Shown here: positions 45,426 through 55,100 of the stretch, in pieces | How positions within the stretch are numbered: position 1 is the first letter of the stretch | Layout: every line of letters starts with the position of its first letter | NCBI RefSeq assembly: GCF_000155675.2 | Contig: NC_020911.1 | Coordinates: forward strand, 4,144,501 to 4,208,500 | DNA length: 64,000 bases | Direction of reading: 5' to 3' | Origin: Octadecabacter antarcticus 307 | GTDB taxonomy: Bacteria > Pseudomonadota > Alphaproteobacteria > Rhodobacterales > Rhodobacteraceae | Made by a program: the position numbers and the translations under genes | Notes under the pieces: generated by a model | Database searches by the model: none | What the model was told of the DNA's origin: nothing | What the model saw: only the letters and a program-made list of their open reading frames with translations

Positions 45426-46568
45426 TTGTTTTCATTTATTTGCCCACAAAAAATTCTCTTTGGGCGCGGTCAATGTCAACAGGCTGCGACCTTGGCGGCC
45501 ACGTTTGGGCAGGTGGTTTTACTGATCCACGGGTCCGACCCAAGCAGGGCCCAGTGGCTGATTGACGGGTGCCGTGCCGCGGGCCTGACAATGAATACGA
45601 TATCCTGCGGCCGCGAACCTAGCTTGCCCAATATCGAAGTGGCGTTGACGCAACTTGACGGAATGCGACCTGATGTTGTGGTCGCGTTGGGGGGTGGGTC
45701 CGTCATTGATTTTGCCAAGGCTCTGGCGGCGCTGATCCCGTGCAGCGGAAAACCAGCCAGTTATCTGGAGGTGGTCGGCGATGGTCGCCGTTTAGAACAC
45801 GAAACAATCCCGATGATTGCGCTGCCCACGACTGCGGGCACAGGGGCCGAAGTCACAAAGAACGCCGTTATATCAGTGCCCGAACACGGCCTAAAAGTCA
45901 GCCTTCGCGATCCACAGATGTTGCCCGAAATCGCAATCATCGACCCAAGTCTTATGCAGGGCGCGCCAAAACACGTCACCCTTGCGGCCGGGTTGGATGC
46001 AATCACGCAAGTGATCGAACCGTACTTATCGCTCAAGGCGAACCCTATGACGGATGCCTTGTGCCGAAGTGCGATTCCAATTGGCCTGAGTGTCTTGAAA
46101 GACTTGGTTGAGAATGATGCGCAGGCTGCTTGGGACAGCATGGCGTGGGTCAGCACCTGCGGCGGCTTGGCTCTGGCGAATGCCGGACTCGGTGCGGTCC
46201 ACGGTTTTGCCGGTGTGATAGGCGGCAAAACGAATGCCCCCCACGGTGAAATCTGCGGCGCACTTCTTCCTGCCGTTCTAGAATCGCATCTGCGCAAGGC
46301 ACAGCCTCAGAGTGACATATTTGATCGGCTGCATTGGATCTTGCACCAGATTGATGCCCACTTTGCCGATGGTATTAAGGGTAGCGGCATATCCGAACTG
46401 CACCGGTGGTCACAGAACATGGGCCTTCGCGGGCTGGCAGACATGAAGCTATCTGACACACATTATTCTGAGATCGCCGCTGCTGCTTCCAAAGCGTCTT
46501 CCATGAAGGGCAATCCATTCCCACTGGCCCGGCATGAACTCGTGGCGATATTGCGCTGCGCCGAATAG
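45426..46568 (+). CDS. Iron-containing (group III) alcohol dehydrogenase
   Basis: A 380-residue iron-dependent alcohol dehydrogenase family member. The N-terminal domain has the NAD motif ALGGGSVIDFAKALAAL (residues about 88-104) and LPTTAGTGAEVTKNAVI; metal-site segments are LDAITQVIEPYLS and GAVHGFAGVIGGKTNAPHGEICGALLP, with the two conserved histidines. The substrate is unknown; maleylacetate reductases and several alcohol/aldehyde reductases share this fold. It follows the glp operon terminator, so it is probably separately expressed, and its stop is 9 bp from the truncated end of the atpB fragment on the opposite strand. Confidence 0.9.
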   Translation: MFSFICPQKILFGRGQCQQAATLAATFGQVVLLIHGSDPSRAQWLIDGCRAAGLTMNTISCGREPSLPNIEVALTQLDGMRPDVVVALGGGSVIDFAKALAALIPCSGKPASYLEVVGDGRRLEHETIPMIALPTTAGTGAEVTKNAVISVPEHGLKVSLRDPQMLPEIAIIDPSLMQGAPKHVTLAAGLDAITQVIEPYLSLKANPMTDALCRSAIPIGLSVLKDLVENDAQAAWDSMAWVSTCGGLALANAGLGAVHGFAGVIGGKTNAPHGEICGALLPAVLESHLRKAQPQSDIFDRLHWILHQIDAHFADGIKGSGISELHRWSQNMGLRGLADMKLSDTHYSEIAAAASKASSMKGNPFPLARHELVAILRCAE

Positions 46569-46577
46569 GAAACCCCT

Positions 46578-46655
46578 TCAAGTAAAAAAGATGGTCGCGT
46601 TGATTGGGAAGCCCCATGCTTCGAACATGATTGTTTGATCGGGCGACAGGTTCAC
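46578..46655 (-). pseudogene. atpB: atpB (N-ATPase subunit a), first 25 codons only
   Basis: A GTG overlapping the atpR stop (GTGA) opens a 25-residue frame, VNLSPDQTIMFEAWGFPINA followed by TIFFT and a TGA. This is the N-terminus of the F0 subunit a of N-type ATPases, whose gene normally follows atpR. All later helices, and the rest of the operon (c, b, alpha, gamma), are missing. The break lies within about 10 bp of the stop of the opposing dehydrogenase gene. Confidence 0.75.
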
Positions 46656-46951
46656 GACGCGTCTCCGACAAGAGAGCCAATGCGCGCAAATGTCGTGACG
46701 ATGAACCGCACTACGAAGAACGCTGCCCCGTAGCCAAAGGCAGCCCATGGTCCGCCCTGTCCCAAAACAATCCAACCGATACCAAGTAGTGCTGCGATCC
46801 GCAGCACTACGCTGAATGTCAGAATTCTGATCGGGTTTTGGGTGCGCAATGCGAGCCGAATCCCAAAAGCTAGCCCTACGAAAAAGACGGTGCCCACCAC
46901 AGACCCAACCGCAAGACCCGACATCACTGCGGTCCAGTCAAAGCTTATCAT
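46652..46951 (-). CDS. atpR: N-ATPase accessory membrane protein AtpR
   Basis: A 99-residue protein with three hydrophobic segments (VMSGLAVGSVVGTVFFVGLAFGIRLAL, ILTFSVVLRIAALLGIGWIVL, WAAFGYGAAFFVVRFIVTTF). Length, arginine placement and position after AtpQ match AtpR of N-ATPase operons, proposed to help assemble or protect the c-ring. The frame is intact, but the rest of the operon is broken, so it is an orphan with doubtful function. Its ATG overlaps the atpQ stop. Confidence 0.78.
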   Translation of the reverse strand: MISFDWTAVMSGLAVGSVVGTVFFVGLAFGIRLALRTQNPIRILTFSVVLRIAALLGIGWIVLGQGGPWAAFGYGAAFFVVRFIVTTFARIGSLVGDAS

Positions 46952-47235
46952 TTGTTACCTCCTTCCTTGCTGACCCACGCCGCAGCAACAAAGGCGCCCA
47001 AAACGACACCGCCCAAGATCAGGGCGATGGGCCAGGAAAACCTTTGCGATGCAACACGTTCCAGCCAGAGACCCAGAAACGCACCCCCGACCGTGGGCAC
47101 GGCAATAGACCAGCCGATCATACCGAATGTCCCAATGCCGCGCAGCGGACTTGGTCCCGGATGATCGCACATCGATTTCATTCGCTTGGCTTGGCGCGCG
47201 ATGTCATCGGTGGATTTGTCGGGTTTCGGCGTCAT
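46948..47235 (-). CDS. atpQ: N-ATPase AtpQ (AtpI-like) membrane protein
   Basis: A 95-residue protein with two membrane segments (GMIGWSIAVPTVGGAFLGLWLE and WPIALILGGVVLGAFVAAAWV), the AtpI/AtpQ pattern in which paired helices carry conserved glycines. It sits between epsilon and AtpR in the standard N-ATPase order, with overlapping starts and stops on both sides. The frame is intact but the operon is not. Confidence 0.78.
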   Translation of the reverse strand: MTPKPDKSTDDIARQAKRMKSMCDHPGPSPLRGIGTFGMIGWSIAVPTVGGAFLGLWLERVASQRFSWPIALILGGVVLGAFVAAAWVSKEGGNK

Positions 47236-47643
47236 TGGACCGGCCTCTGCAATTCGGCAAAACGCCGGACTATGTCCGCCTCAAGCCACGACAAGGCGGA
47301 CCGGGCTTGGCGCTCATCCTCGTCCATCTGGATGAAGTTTGCTTGCACAGTATCCTGCAGGCTGCCCAGATCATCGCCATGGACCCCGCGCAGTACGGCA
47401 ATGGCGACCTTTTGCCCCTTTCTTGACCAGCAGGCCTTCGTCGATGCCAAAGATTTCTTCGGTCCCGTCGGCAAGCCGAAGCGTTATGACGGACGGCACA
47501 AGTGCTGTGACAAAATCAATATGGTTTGGCCAGATGCCGAACGCACCGTTCTCAGCCACAGATGTCAGGCGTAGTGCCTGCCTCTCGAAAAGCATGCGGG
47601 TTGGCAGGCGCAGCGTCACGGTCATGTCGGATGCCATGTTCAT
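47232..47643 (-). pseudogene. atpC: atpC (N-ATPase epsilon subunit), frameshifted
   Basis: The N-terminal part (MNMASDMTVTLRLPTRMLFE ... VAENGAFGIWPNHIDFVTALVPSVITL) is in one frame up to DEGLLVKKG. The remainder (QKVAIAVLRGVHGDDLGSLQ ... FAELQRPVQ) is in another. The switch falls in a run of four C on the plus strand (47415-47418); removing one base restores an epsilon subunit of about 136 residues. The gene overlaps atpQ and atpD by 4 bp each, as expected in an intact N-ATPase operon. Confidence 0.85.
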
Positions 47644-48969
47644 GTTTTGACCGCCAGATCGTCCAGTCCGCCGATCATGTGATAGGCGCTTTCGGGCAAA
47701 TCAAACTCAGTCTGCGCAAGGATCGTTTCGCAGCCAGTTAGTGTATCCTCGATCGGAACCCACTTCCCATCCATCCCGCTAAAGGACCCAGTCGTGAAGA
47801 AGGGCTGCGTCAGAAACTGTTCCAGCCGCCGGGCCTGCGCCACTGTGGCGCGATCAGCCGAAGACAGCTCCTCTAGGCCAAGCATCGCGATGATGTTGCG
47901 GAGTTCCTCATACTCGGCCAGTGTCCGACGCACGGCGCGGGCGATGTCACAGTGCCGCTGCCCAACCACCGAAGGTGTCAGCATCACTGAAGCTGATGCC
48001 AGCGGATCAACCGCAGGATAGAGCCCTTCGCTCGCCCGCTTGCGCGACAAGACCACCGATGCCGACAAATGTGAAAAATATGGGCCGCAGCCGGATCAGG
48101 AAAATCATCGGCGGGTACGTAAACGGCTTGGATCGAGGTAATTGCGCCCCGGCTGGTCGAGGTGATGCGTTCCTCGAGTACTGCCAGTTCTGTGGCCAAC
48201 GTCCATTGGTACCCGACACGCGAAGGCAACGGCCCCATCAGACATGACACTTCGGATCCCGCCTGCACGAAGCGGAAAATGTTATTGATCAAGAGCAGCA
48301 CGTCCTGCCCTTTGTCGTCGCGGAAATATTCGGCCACCGTAAGGGCCGCGTTGCCCACTAGAAACTGTACACCGGGGGCCTCGTTCATCTGTCCGAACAG
48401 CATCACCGTCTTTTCGCGTACACCGGCCTCACCCATCTCGCGGTAAAGTTCTTCGGCCTTGCGCGATCGTTCGCCGATCCCACAAAAAAGACCGACCCCA
48501 CCGAGTAACCCCGACTTGCCACCGCGTTCGATTGGTAACAAAAGATCAATTGCCTTGATGCCGGTTTCCAGAATCTGGGAGTGCAAACGCGCTCGCTTAA
48601 CTTGAGTGGGGGCCGGTGGATTGAGCGACGCTCTACAGCCGCAGGCGTAGGGCGACCATCGATCGGCGCGCCGAACACATCCAGCATCTGCCCCAAAACG
48701 GGATCCCCTAACGGTACTTGGATTGGCCCACCAGTGACCTTAACTGTCATGCCAAGCCCGCGCACTGGTGCCATGGCAATGGCACCAACTATACCGCCGC
48801 CAATCAACCCGGACACCTCAAGCGCAACATCTCCCGCATCAAGTAGATCGTGGATGCGAAACACTGGCCCGCTGAACGCCACATCAACCACGCCACTGCG
48901 TATGGCGGCGATGCGCCCATCTGTCATTTTTTCAGGTCTTGAACGGGCCTTGGTGTTCATCTGAGTCAC
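47640..48969 (-). pseudogene. atpD: atpD (N-ATPase beta subunit), frameshifted and lacking the P-loop
   Basis: Catalytic beta subunit of an N-type F-ATPase in three frame segments. The N-terminal part runs to ERRSIHRPP, then the frame shifts in a run of five G (plus strand 48608-48612). The middle part ([20 protein letters not shown] ... [20 protein letters not shown]) shifts again near 48073-48078 before [23 protein letters not shown]. Where beta subunits read KGGKxGLFGGAGVGKTVL and about 20 more residues, this gene reads [20 protein letters not shown]. An internal deletion (near 48490) has thus removed Walker A entirely. The start is GTG at 48969, overlapping the arcC stop, or ATG at 48960. 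Clearly non-functional. Confidence 0.9.
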
Positions 48970-49879
48970 CCCCTTTGCGACACGCTGATACCAGCCGTGC
49001 CATCAAGGATTGCGAGCGCATCGGCCAAGCGCCCAATGCCGACAACGCCACCACGATCCACAAATTCACAGGCGGCGTGCAACTTTGGCCCCATCGAACC
49101 TTTTGGCATATTCAGGTTTCGGCCCTCTTCTGGTGTCAAATGACTGATAGCCGCAGCCGTATCTGTGCCAAAATCCTCAAATACCGCATCGACATCCGTC
49201 AGAAGCAGCAAGGCATCCGCGCCGACATCAGCGGCCAGCAGTGCGCTAGTGGCGTCTTTGTCGATCACCGCCTCGATGCCAATCAAGCTGCCATCGGGGC
49301 GGCGCAGCACGGGAATACCCACCCACCTGCGCAAATGACAATCACACCTTGATCTAGAAGTAGCCGCACCACGCGTAGATCAGGAATTTCGAGGGGCTTG
49401 GGGGACGGCACGACACGCCGCCAATGCTGCCCATCTTGTGCGATGGTCCAGCCCGCCGCCTTAGCATGCGCCTAAGCCTCGTCCTTAGAATAAACTGGCC
49501 CAACAAATTTGGTCGGGTAGCCGAATGCGGGATCCTGTGCATCCACAATCACTTGGGTCAAAAGGGTTGCAACCGCGCGATCATGCCCCAGCGCATTCTC
49601 CAATTCCCGCTCGATCAGATAACCGATCATGCCTTCGGTTTCGGCCCCTAGAACATCCAGCGGATAGGCTTCGTCAGGTTTGTAGGCAGCGCCTTGCAGC
49701 GCGAGCAGACCTACTTGTGGACCATTGCCGTGGGTCACGATCAACTAATGTCCAGCACGCACGATGGCCGCCAGCGCTTCTGCAGCTCTTCTGACATTGG
49801 CGCGCTGCGACTGTGCCGTCAGGGGTTGCCCCCGCTGCAACAAAGAATTGCCACCGATGGCTGCGAACCATGCCAACAT
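48966..49879 (-). pseudogene. arcC: arcC (carbamate kinase), two amber codons and a frameshift
   Basis: Carbamate kinase makes ATP from carbamoyl phosphate in the arginine deiminase pathway. The reading starts at the ATG at 49879 (MLAWFAAIGGNSLLQRGQPL). It is cut by TAG at 49745-49747, where family members read [14 protein letters not shown], and by TAG at 49472-49474 after YSKDEA. It then shifts frame near 49320 inside the ICAGGGGIPV motif (one base lost), and the last part VLRRPDGSLIGIEAVIDKD to VGIGRLADALAIL is in frame again to 48966. The start is two bases after the arcB stop and the stop overlaps atpD, so one operon. Confidence 0.9.
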
Positions 49880-49880
49880 T

Positions 49881-50876
49881 TCAGGCCCCCAATGTGGCGA
49901 CGAGTACCGCCTTGATTGTGTGCATTCGGTTTTCCGCTTGATCAAAAACGATGGAAGCTGGGTTTTCGAAAACCTCCTCAGTTACTTCCATAGCATACAG
50001 ACCGAACTCTGCCTTGATTTTGGCACCAACTGTGGTCTCCGCGTTGTGAAACGCCGGCAGACAATGCATGAAACAAGCGCGTGGATTGCCAGTTTGTGCC
50101 ATCACATCCGCGTTCACCTGATACGGTGTCAGCAGCTCAATGCGTTCGGCCCATTTCTCCTTGGGCTCGCCGATCGACCCCCAGACATCAGTGTAGACAA
50201 AATCGACACCCTTGACTGCGGCGTCCACTTCTTCCGTAATCAGCATCCGTGCCCCAGTGTCGGCGGTAATCACTTTCGCCTCATTGATGATCGCAGTCTT
50301 GGGCCAACAAGCCTTTGGTGCACAAAGACGCACATCCATGCCCATCTTGGCGCCACCGATTAGTAGGCTATCGCCGATGTTGTTGCCTGCATCACCCAAG
50401 AAAGCGAAGGCGACTTGGTGCAATGGCTTCTCAACATGTTCCTGCATTGTCAGAAAATCGGCCAGGATCTGTGTTGGGTGAAATTCATTGGTCAGCCCGT
50501 TGTAGACGGGCACGACAAAATATTCAGCAAGCTAATTGACAATTTTCTGACCAAAACCACGATATTCGAGAGCATCATAAATCTGGCCCAAAACGCGAGC
50601 GGTGTCTTTCACGGATTCCTTGTGGCCGATGTGCGACCCGGTTGGCCCCAAATAGGTGACGCGCGCCCTGATCGTAGGCCGCGACCTCAAAACCCACGCG
50701 GGTGCGGGTGCTGACCTTCTGAAAGATCGGCGCGATGTCTTTGCCCTACAACGTTGGCAATTCGGTGCCAGTATATTTTGCCACCTTCAGGTTGGCCGCG
50801 AGTTTGAGCAGGAAGGCGATTTCGCGCGGCGCAAAGTCACGCAAGGCCAGAAAATGCCGGTTTTTTTATGAGCCAT
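49881..50876 (-). pseudogene. arcB: arcB (ornithine carbamoyltransferase), ambers and frameshifts
   Basis: Catabolic ornithine carbamoyltransferase converts citrulline and phosphate to ornithine and carbamoyl phosphate. The start ATG is at 50876, but a homopolymer of seven T (plus strand, 50861-50867) shifts the frame before [23 protein letters not shown] codons interrupt it at 50746-50748 (before [16 protein letters not shown]) and 50532-50534 (before [13 protein letters not shown]), with another frameshift near 50663 in [12 protein letters not shown]. From 50513 to 49881 the C-terminal 210 residues are open ([26 protein letters not shown]). The carbamoyl-phosphate motif STRTR and HCLP are still readable. 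Confidence 0.9.
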
Positions 50877-50893
50877 TTGGGTCGCCTTTCACA

Positions 50894-51586
50894 TTAAATT
50901 GGGTCACGCATAGTCGGACAACTCATGCAGTGGCCGCCACCGCTACCGCGGCCAAGCTCAGCGCCGGGAATGGCCAGCACCTCGATACCCGCCGCCTTCA
51001 GCGCAGCATTGGTGTCGTCATTGCGGTCATAGCCGATCACCACACCGGGCCGCAGAGCCAGAACGTTGTTCATCATTCCATTGCTCACGGGCGCGCTCTT
51101 CTTCGGAGCTTCCGCCGGTAGGCACGACCTTAAGGCTCTTGTAGCCAAGCACTTCAGCCACAATGTCGAAGATCGGGCGCGGGTCATGGCGGAATTGCAG
51201 GCGAGTTGACCCTTCGCCCTGGCGAATGTCGTAGCAAACCAGTTCATCAGCTACCTCCTTGAAGGTCGTAACCACATCGCCGCCGCAAAGCGTAAAGACC
51301 GTATCCAGATGCATCGCCGCCCGCGATTTGGGAATGGCAAAGGCCAGAACCGCTGGGCGGCGCCAGTTTCGAACAAAGCCTCGGCCAGTTGCCCCACCCC
51401 CTGCGGTGAAGACCGTTCGACCATGCCAACCAGCACAGTGCCATCGCCCACTGGCATGATGTCACCACTTTCCAGCGTCGCCAGCCCGTGATCGAGGGTT
51501 CGGTCGCCGTAGTGGATCGTCGTCTTGCCCGCGAACTTCGGATGAAACTTGTAGATCGCGGTATTAAGCAAGGTATCGGGACGGTA
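50894..51586 (-). pseudogene. arcA: arcA (arginine deiminase), N-terminus lost and frameshifted
   Basis: Arginine deiminase converts arginine to citrulline and ammonia. Only the C-terminal part remains, in three frames. First [17 protein letters not shown] ... [24 protein letters not shown], then [20 protein letters not shown], then [23 protein letters not shown] ... [21 protein letters not shown]. The final GGGHCMSCP includes the catalytic cysteine region. The gene is cut at about 51586 by an IS200-like element, so the first part (about half the protein) is missing. It is the first gene of the arcABC-atp operon. Confidence 0.88.
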
Positions 51587-51589
51587 GCA

Positions 51590-52007
51590 TCATTTAGAGG
51601 AATGCAATTCCAGATACTGTGTGATGACGTCGTCAGTCACATTTCCAGAGGTGGTTGAGAAATATCCGCGTGCCCAAAACCGCCTGCCCCAGTAGCGCTT
51701 GCGCAACTCAGGGAATTCCATCTGGATGCGGCGCGACGAGCGGCCCTTTATGCGTTGCATAACGTTGGACAGGGACAGTTTTGGTGGGATCGACAGGAAC
51801 ATGTGCACATGATCGCGTCCCAGCACACCTTTCACGATATGGACGCCCATTTCAGCGCATGTTTGCATGATAATCTCACGTATCCGCTCTCTCATCGCAC
51901 CCTGCAAAACCTTGTATCTATATTTTGTGACCCACACGACATTTTGTGACCCACACGACGTGAAATCTGTGGTAAAAACGCATGTGCGCGGATGAGGAAT
52001 AACGCAT
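51590..52007 (-). pseudogene. tnpA: IS200-like transposase TnpA, frameshifted by a 19-bp duplication
   Basis: Y1 HUH transposase. Translation would start at the ATG at 52007 (MRYSSSAHMRFYHRFHVVWV), after an AGGAGAG site. A 19-bp tandem duplication in VVWVTK (51922-51959) shifts the frame; removing it gives exactly 133 codons, a normal TnpA size. The downstream frame, open from a GTG at 51937, holds the metal-binding HUH pair in GRDHVHMFLSIPP, then RSSRRIQMEFPELRKRYWG and ARGYFSTTSGNVTDDVITQYLE. A shortened product from the internal GTG would lack the first strand, so I treat it as inactive. Confidence 0.85.
51922..51959. repeat. 19-bp tandem duplication inside tnpA
   Basis: The unit ATTTTGTGACCCACACGAC occurs twice head to tail (51922-51940, 51941-51959) with no mismatch. 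It is the lesion that breaks tnpA, and being perfect it is recent. Confidence 0.95.
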
Positions 52008-52074
52008 GATCTTCTCTCCTGAATTTTGAAACCCGCATTAGCAGTATGGTTTCAAAATTCAGGAGAGAAGATCA
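52007..52074 (-). promoter_or_regulatory. 27-bp stem-loop covering the tnpA ribosome-binding site
   Basis: Arms at 52007-52033 and 52048-52074 are perfect inverted repeats with a 14-nt loop. In the tnpA mRNA the 3' arm contains the AGGAGAG ribosome-binding site and ends on the start codon, so the stem would hide both. IS200 elements are known to use such a structure to block transposase translation from passing transcripts. Confidence 0.85.
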
Positions 52075-52146
52075 ATCATAGATTCGCTGAAGCTGACCGG
52101 CTAGAAGCCGGTGGTTTCGATCCATTAGGTAGAAAATCAAATACTG

Positions 52147-55100
52147 CTATTTGGACCCATAGGCGCTGACGTCAGACAGCGCATGCAACAGCGACTTATT
52201 ATTTTTCATATGGCGTTGAGCCAGCTTTCTAGCCCGTTTGTTGCCAATAATTGGCCGGCAAGAGGTGGGTATGAAGCTCGGTGAAGCCACCTCAGGGAAT
52301 AAGGCAAAGATTTCCGCCCGACCAGCCACGCTCAGGCTGAGTTGCGCCTGGTAGCCTAGATAAAGGCTCTCGGCAGGAACCTTGTTGGCGTAGACGATTG
52401 CATGCTCATCAAGGAGGATGTGAAAGTAAGTTACGTGTTTTAAATCAGTGGCTATATCGACCCCCTCAATTGCCAGCAGATGCTTGGCTGCGACTATGAC
52501 TTCTGTGCTTCCGAACATCCGTTCAGCCACGCGAGAGGCAATTAAAACTCGATGCTGGGGTGATACAACCAAGTCGCGATCACAATTTTCATGGCCAATA
52601 ACATTCTGACTAATGCGGATCGGACAAAGATTTTCTTTTTCAGCCAATTCGCGGGCGTCAAGGTGGCGGTGACCAATCCAGCGAAGCGGTTGCAGCCCCC
52701 TATCAAGGGTTTGTATAAGGTCTCCCACTTGCAAGTCTTCTATTGGAATTTCGCCGCCTGCAGTTGTTATCAACGTCCCCTCTGCAAAACAGTTGACACC
52801 AGAACTATCGCTGCCCGCAGCAGAGGTATTACCGGCCGCATCAGTGATCACCGCCGAGACGGTCATGGTGCCGCCCTCTGCTGGGACGTCATAGGTAACG
52901 CTGACGTCGCCAGCCGTGATATCAGCCGCGCTCAGATCCACAGCTGTTGTGCCGGTGTCAGGGTTGGTGATCGTGAGCCTGTCGCCCGCAACTGCACCAG
53001 CCGGCAATGCAATCGTAACATCAACCTGACCGGACGATTCCCCGCCGCTGATCAGGCCATCATTATCTGTGTCTTCCGCGATGCTCACGGTTGGGGCATC
53101 TGATGCGGTCGTATCGAGGGTGGCACTATCGCTGCCCGCAGCAGAGGTATTACCGGCCGCATCAGTGATCACCGCCGAGACGGTCATGGTGCCGCCCTCT
53201 GCTGGGACGTCATAGGTAACGCTGACGTCGCCAGCCGTGATATCAGCCGCGCTCAGATCCACAGCTGTTGTGCCGGTGTCAGGGTTGGTGATCGTGAGCC
53301 TGTCGCCCGCAACTGCACCAGCCGGCAATGCAATCGTAACATCAACCTGACCGGACGATTCCCCGCCGCTGATCAGGCCATCATTATCTGTGTCTTCCGC
53401 GATGCTCACGGTTGGGGCATCTGGTGCGGTCGTATCGAGGGTGGCACTGTCGCTGCCCGCAGCAGAGGTATTACCGGCCGCATCAGTGATCACCGCCGAG
53501 ACGGTCATGGTGCCGCCCTCTGCTGGGACGTCATAGGTAACGCTGACGTCGCCAGCCGTGATATCAGCCGCGCTCAGATCCACAGCTGTTGTGCCGGTGT
53601 CAGGGTTGGTGATCGTGAGCCTGTCGCCCGCAACTGCACCAGCCGGCAATGCAATCGTAACATCAACCTGACCGGACGATTCCCCGCCGCTGATCAGGCC
53701 ATCATTATCTGTGTCTTCCGCGATGCTCACGGTTGGGGCATCTGGTGCGGTCGTATCGAGGGTGGCACTATCGCTGCCCGCAGCAGAGGTATTACCGGCC
53801 GCATCAGTGATCACCGCCGAGACGGTCATGGTGCCGCCCTCTGCTGGGACGTCATAGGTAACGCTAACGTCGCCAGCCGTGATATCAGCCGCGCTCAGAT
53901 CCACAGCTGTTGTGCCGGTGTCAGGGTTGGTGATCGTGAGCCTGTCGCCCGCAACTGCACCAGCCGGCAATGCAATCGTAACATCAACCTGACCGGACGA
54001 TTCCCCGCCGCTGATCAGGCCATCATTATCTGTGTCTTCCGCGATGCTCACGGTTGGGGCATCTGGTGCGGTCGTATCGAGGGTGGCACTATCGCTGCCC
54101 GCAGCAGAGGTATTACCGGCCGCATCAGTGATCACCGCCGAGACGGTCATGGTGCCGCCCTCTGCTGGGACGTCATAGGTAACGCTAACGTCGCCAGCCG
54201 TGATATCAGCCGCGCTCAGATCCACAGCTGTTGTGCCGGTGTCAGGGTTGGTGATCGTGAGCCTGTCGCCCGCAACTGCACCAGCCGGCAATGCAATCGT
54301 AACATCAACCTGACCGGACGATTCCCCGCCGCTGATCAGGCCATCATTATCTGTGTCTTCCGCGATGCTCACGGTTGGGGCATCTGGTGCGGTCGTATCG
54401 AGGGTGGCACTGTCGCTGCCCGCAGCAGAGGTATTACCGGCCGCATCAGTGATCACCGCCGAGACGGTCATGGTGCCGCCCTCTGCTGGGACGTCATAGG
54501 TAACGCTGACGTCGCCAGCCGTGATATCAGCCGCGCTCAGATCCACAGCTGTTGTGCCGGTGTCAGGGTTGGTGATCGTGAGCCTGTCGCCCGCAACTGC
54601 ACCAGCCGGCAATGCAATCGTAACATCAACCTGACCGGACGATTCCCCGCCGCTGATCAGGCCATCATTATCTGTGTCTTCCGCGATGCTCACGGTTGGG
54701 GCATCTGGTGCGGTCGTATCGAGGGTGGCACTATCGCTGCCCGCAGCAGAGGTATTACCGGCCGCATCAGTGATCACCGCCGAGACGGTCATGGTGCCGC
54801 CCTCTGCTGGGACGTCATAGGTAACGCTAACGTCGCCAGCCGTGATATCAGCCGCGCTCAGATCCACAGCTGTTGTGCCGGTGTCAGGGTTGGTGATCGT
54901 GAGCCTGTCGCCCGCAACTGCACCAGCCGGCAATGCAATCGTAACATCAACCTGACCGGACGATTCCCCGCCGCTGATCAGGCCATCATTATCTGTGTCT
55001 TCCGCGATGCTCACGGTTGGGGCATCTGGTGCGGTCGTATCGAGGGTGGCACTGTCGCTGCCCGCAGCAGAGGTATTACCGGCCGCATCAGTGATCACCG

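Larger units (their letters stand above)
51575..52130 (-). mobile_element. IS200/IS605-like element interrupting arcA
   Basis: An element carrying only tnpA, with no tnpB. The 3' boundary is next to the arcA breakpoint, where tnpA stop (51590) and arcA sequence are within about 15 bp. The 5' side contains a small subterminal hairpin ACCGGC-TAGAA-GCCGGT (52096-52112), as recognised by HUH transposases, and a long stem-loop over the tnpA start. IS200-type elements have no terminal inverted repeats and make no target duplication, so exact ends cannot be read from sequence alone. Confidence 0.78.

Noticed and set aside
45296..45565. An 89-codon open frame before the dehydrogenase.
   Set aside because: It runs across the glp terminator and into the dehydrogenase gene in a different frame, with no ribosome-binding site or recognisable product.
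49472..50748. Four interrupting stops in arcB and arcC are all TAG, which could hint at amber readthrough.
   Set aside because: The same genes also carry several one-base frameshifts, arcA is truncated by an IS and atpD lacks its P-loop. Simple decay (GAG or CAG to TAG) explains the pattern, and no amber-decoding machinery is seen.
47232..51586. The many frameshifts might be sequencing errors in homopolymers.
   Set aside because: Some do fall in homopolymers, but nonsense codons, a P-loop deletion, an IS insertion and truncation at both ends are confined to this block, while all genes outside it and the IS region read cleanly. True decay is the better account.
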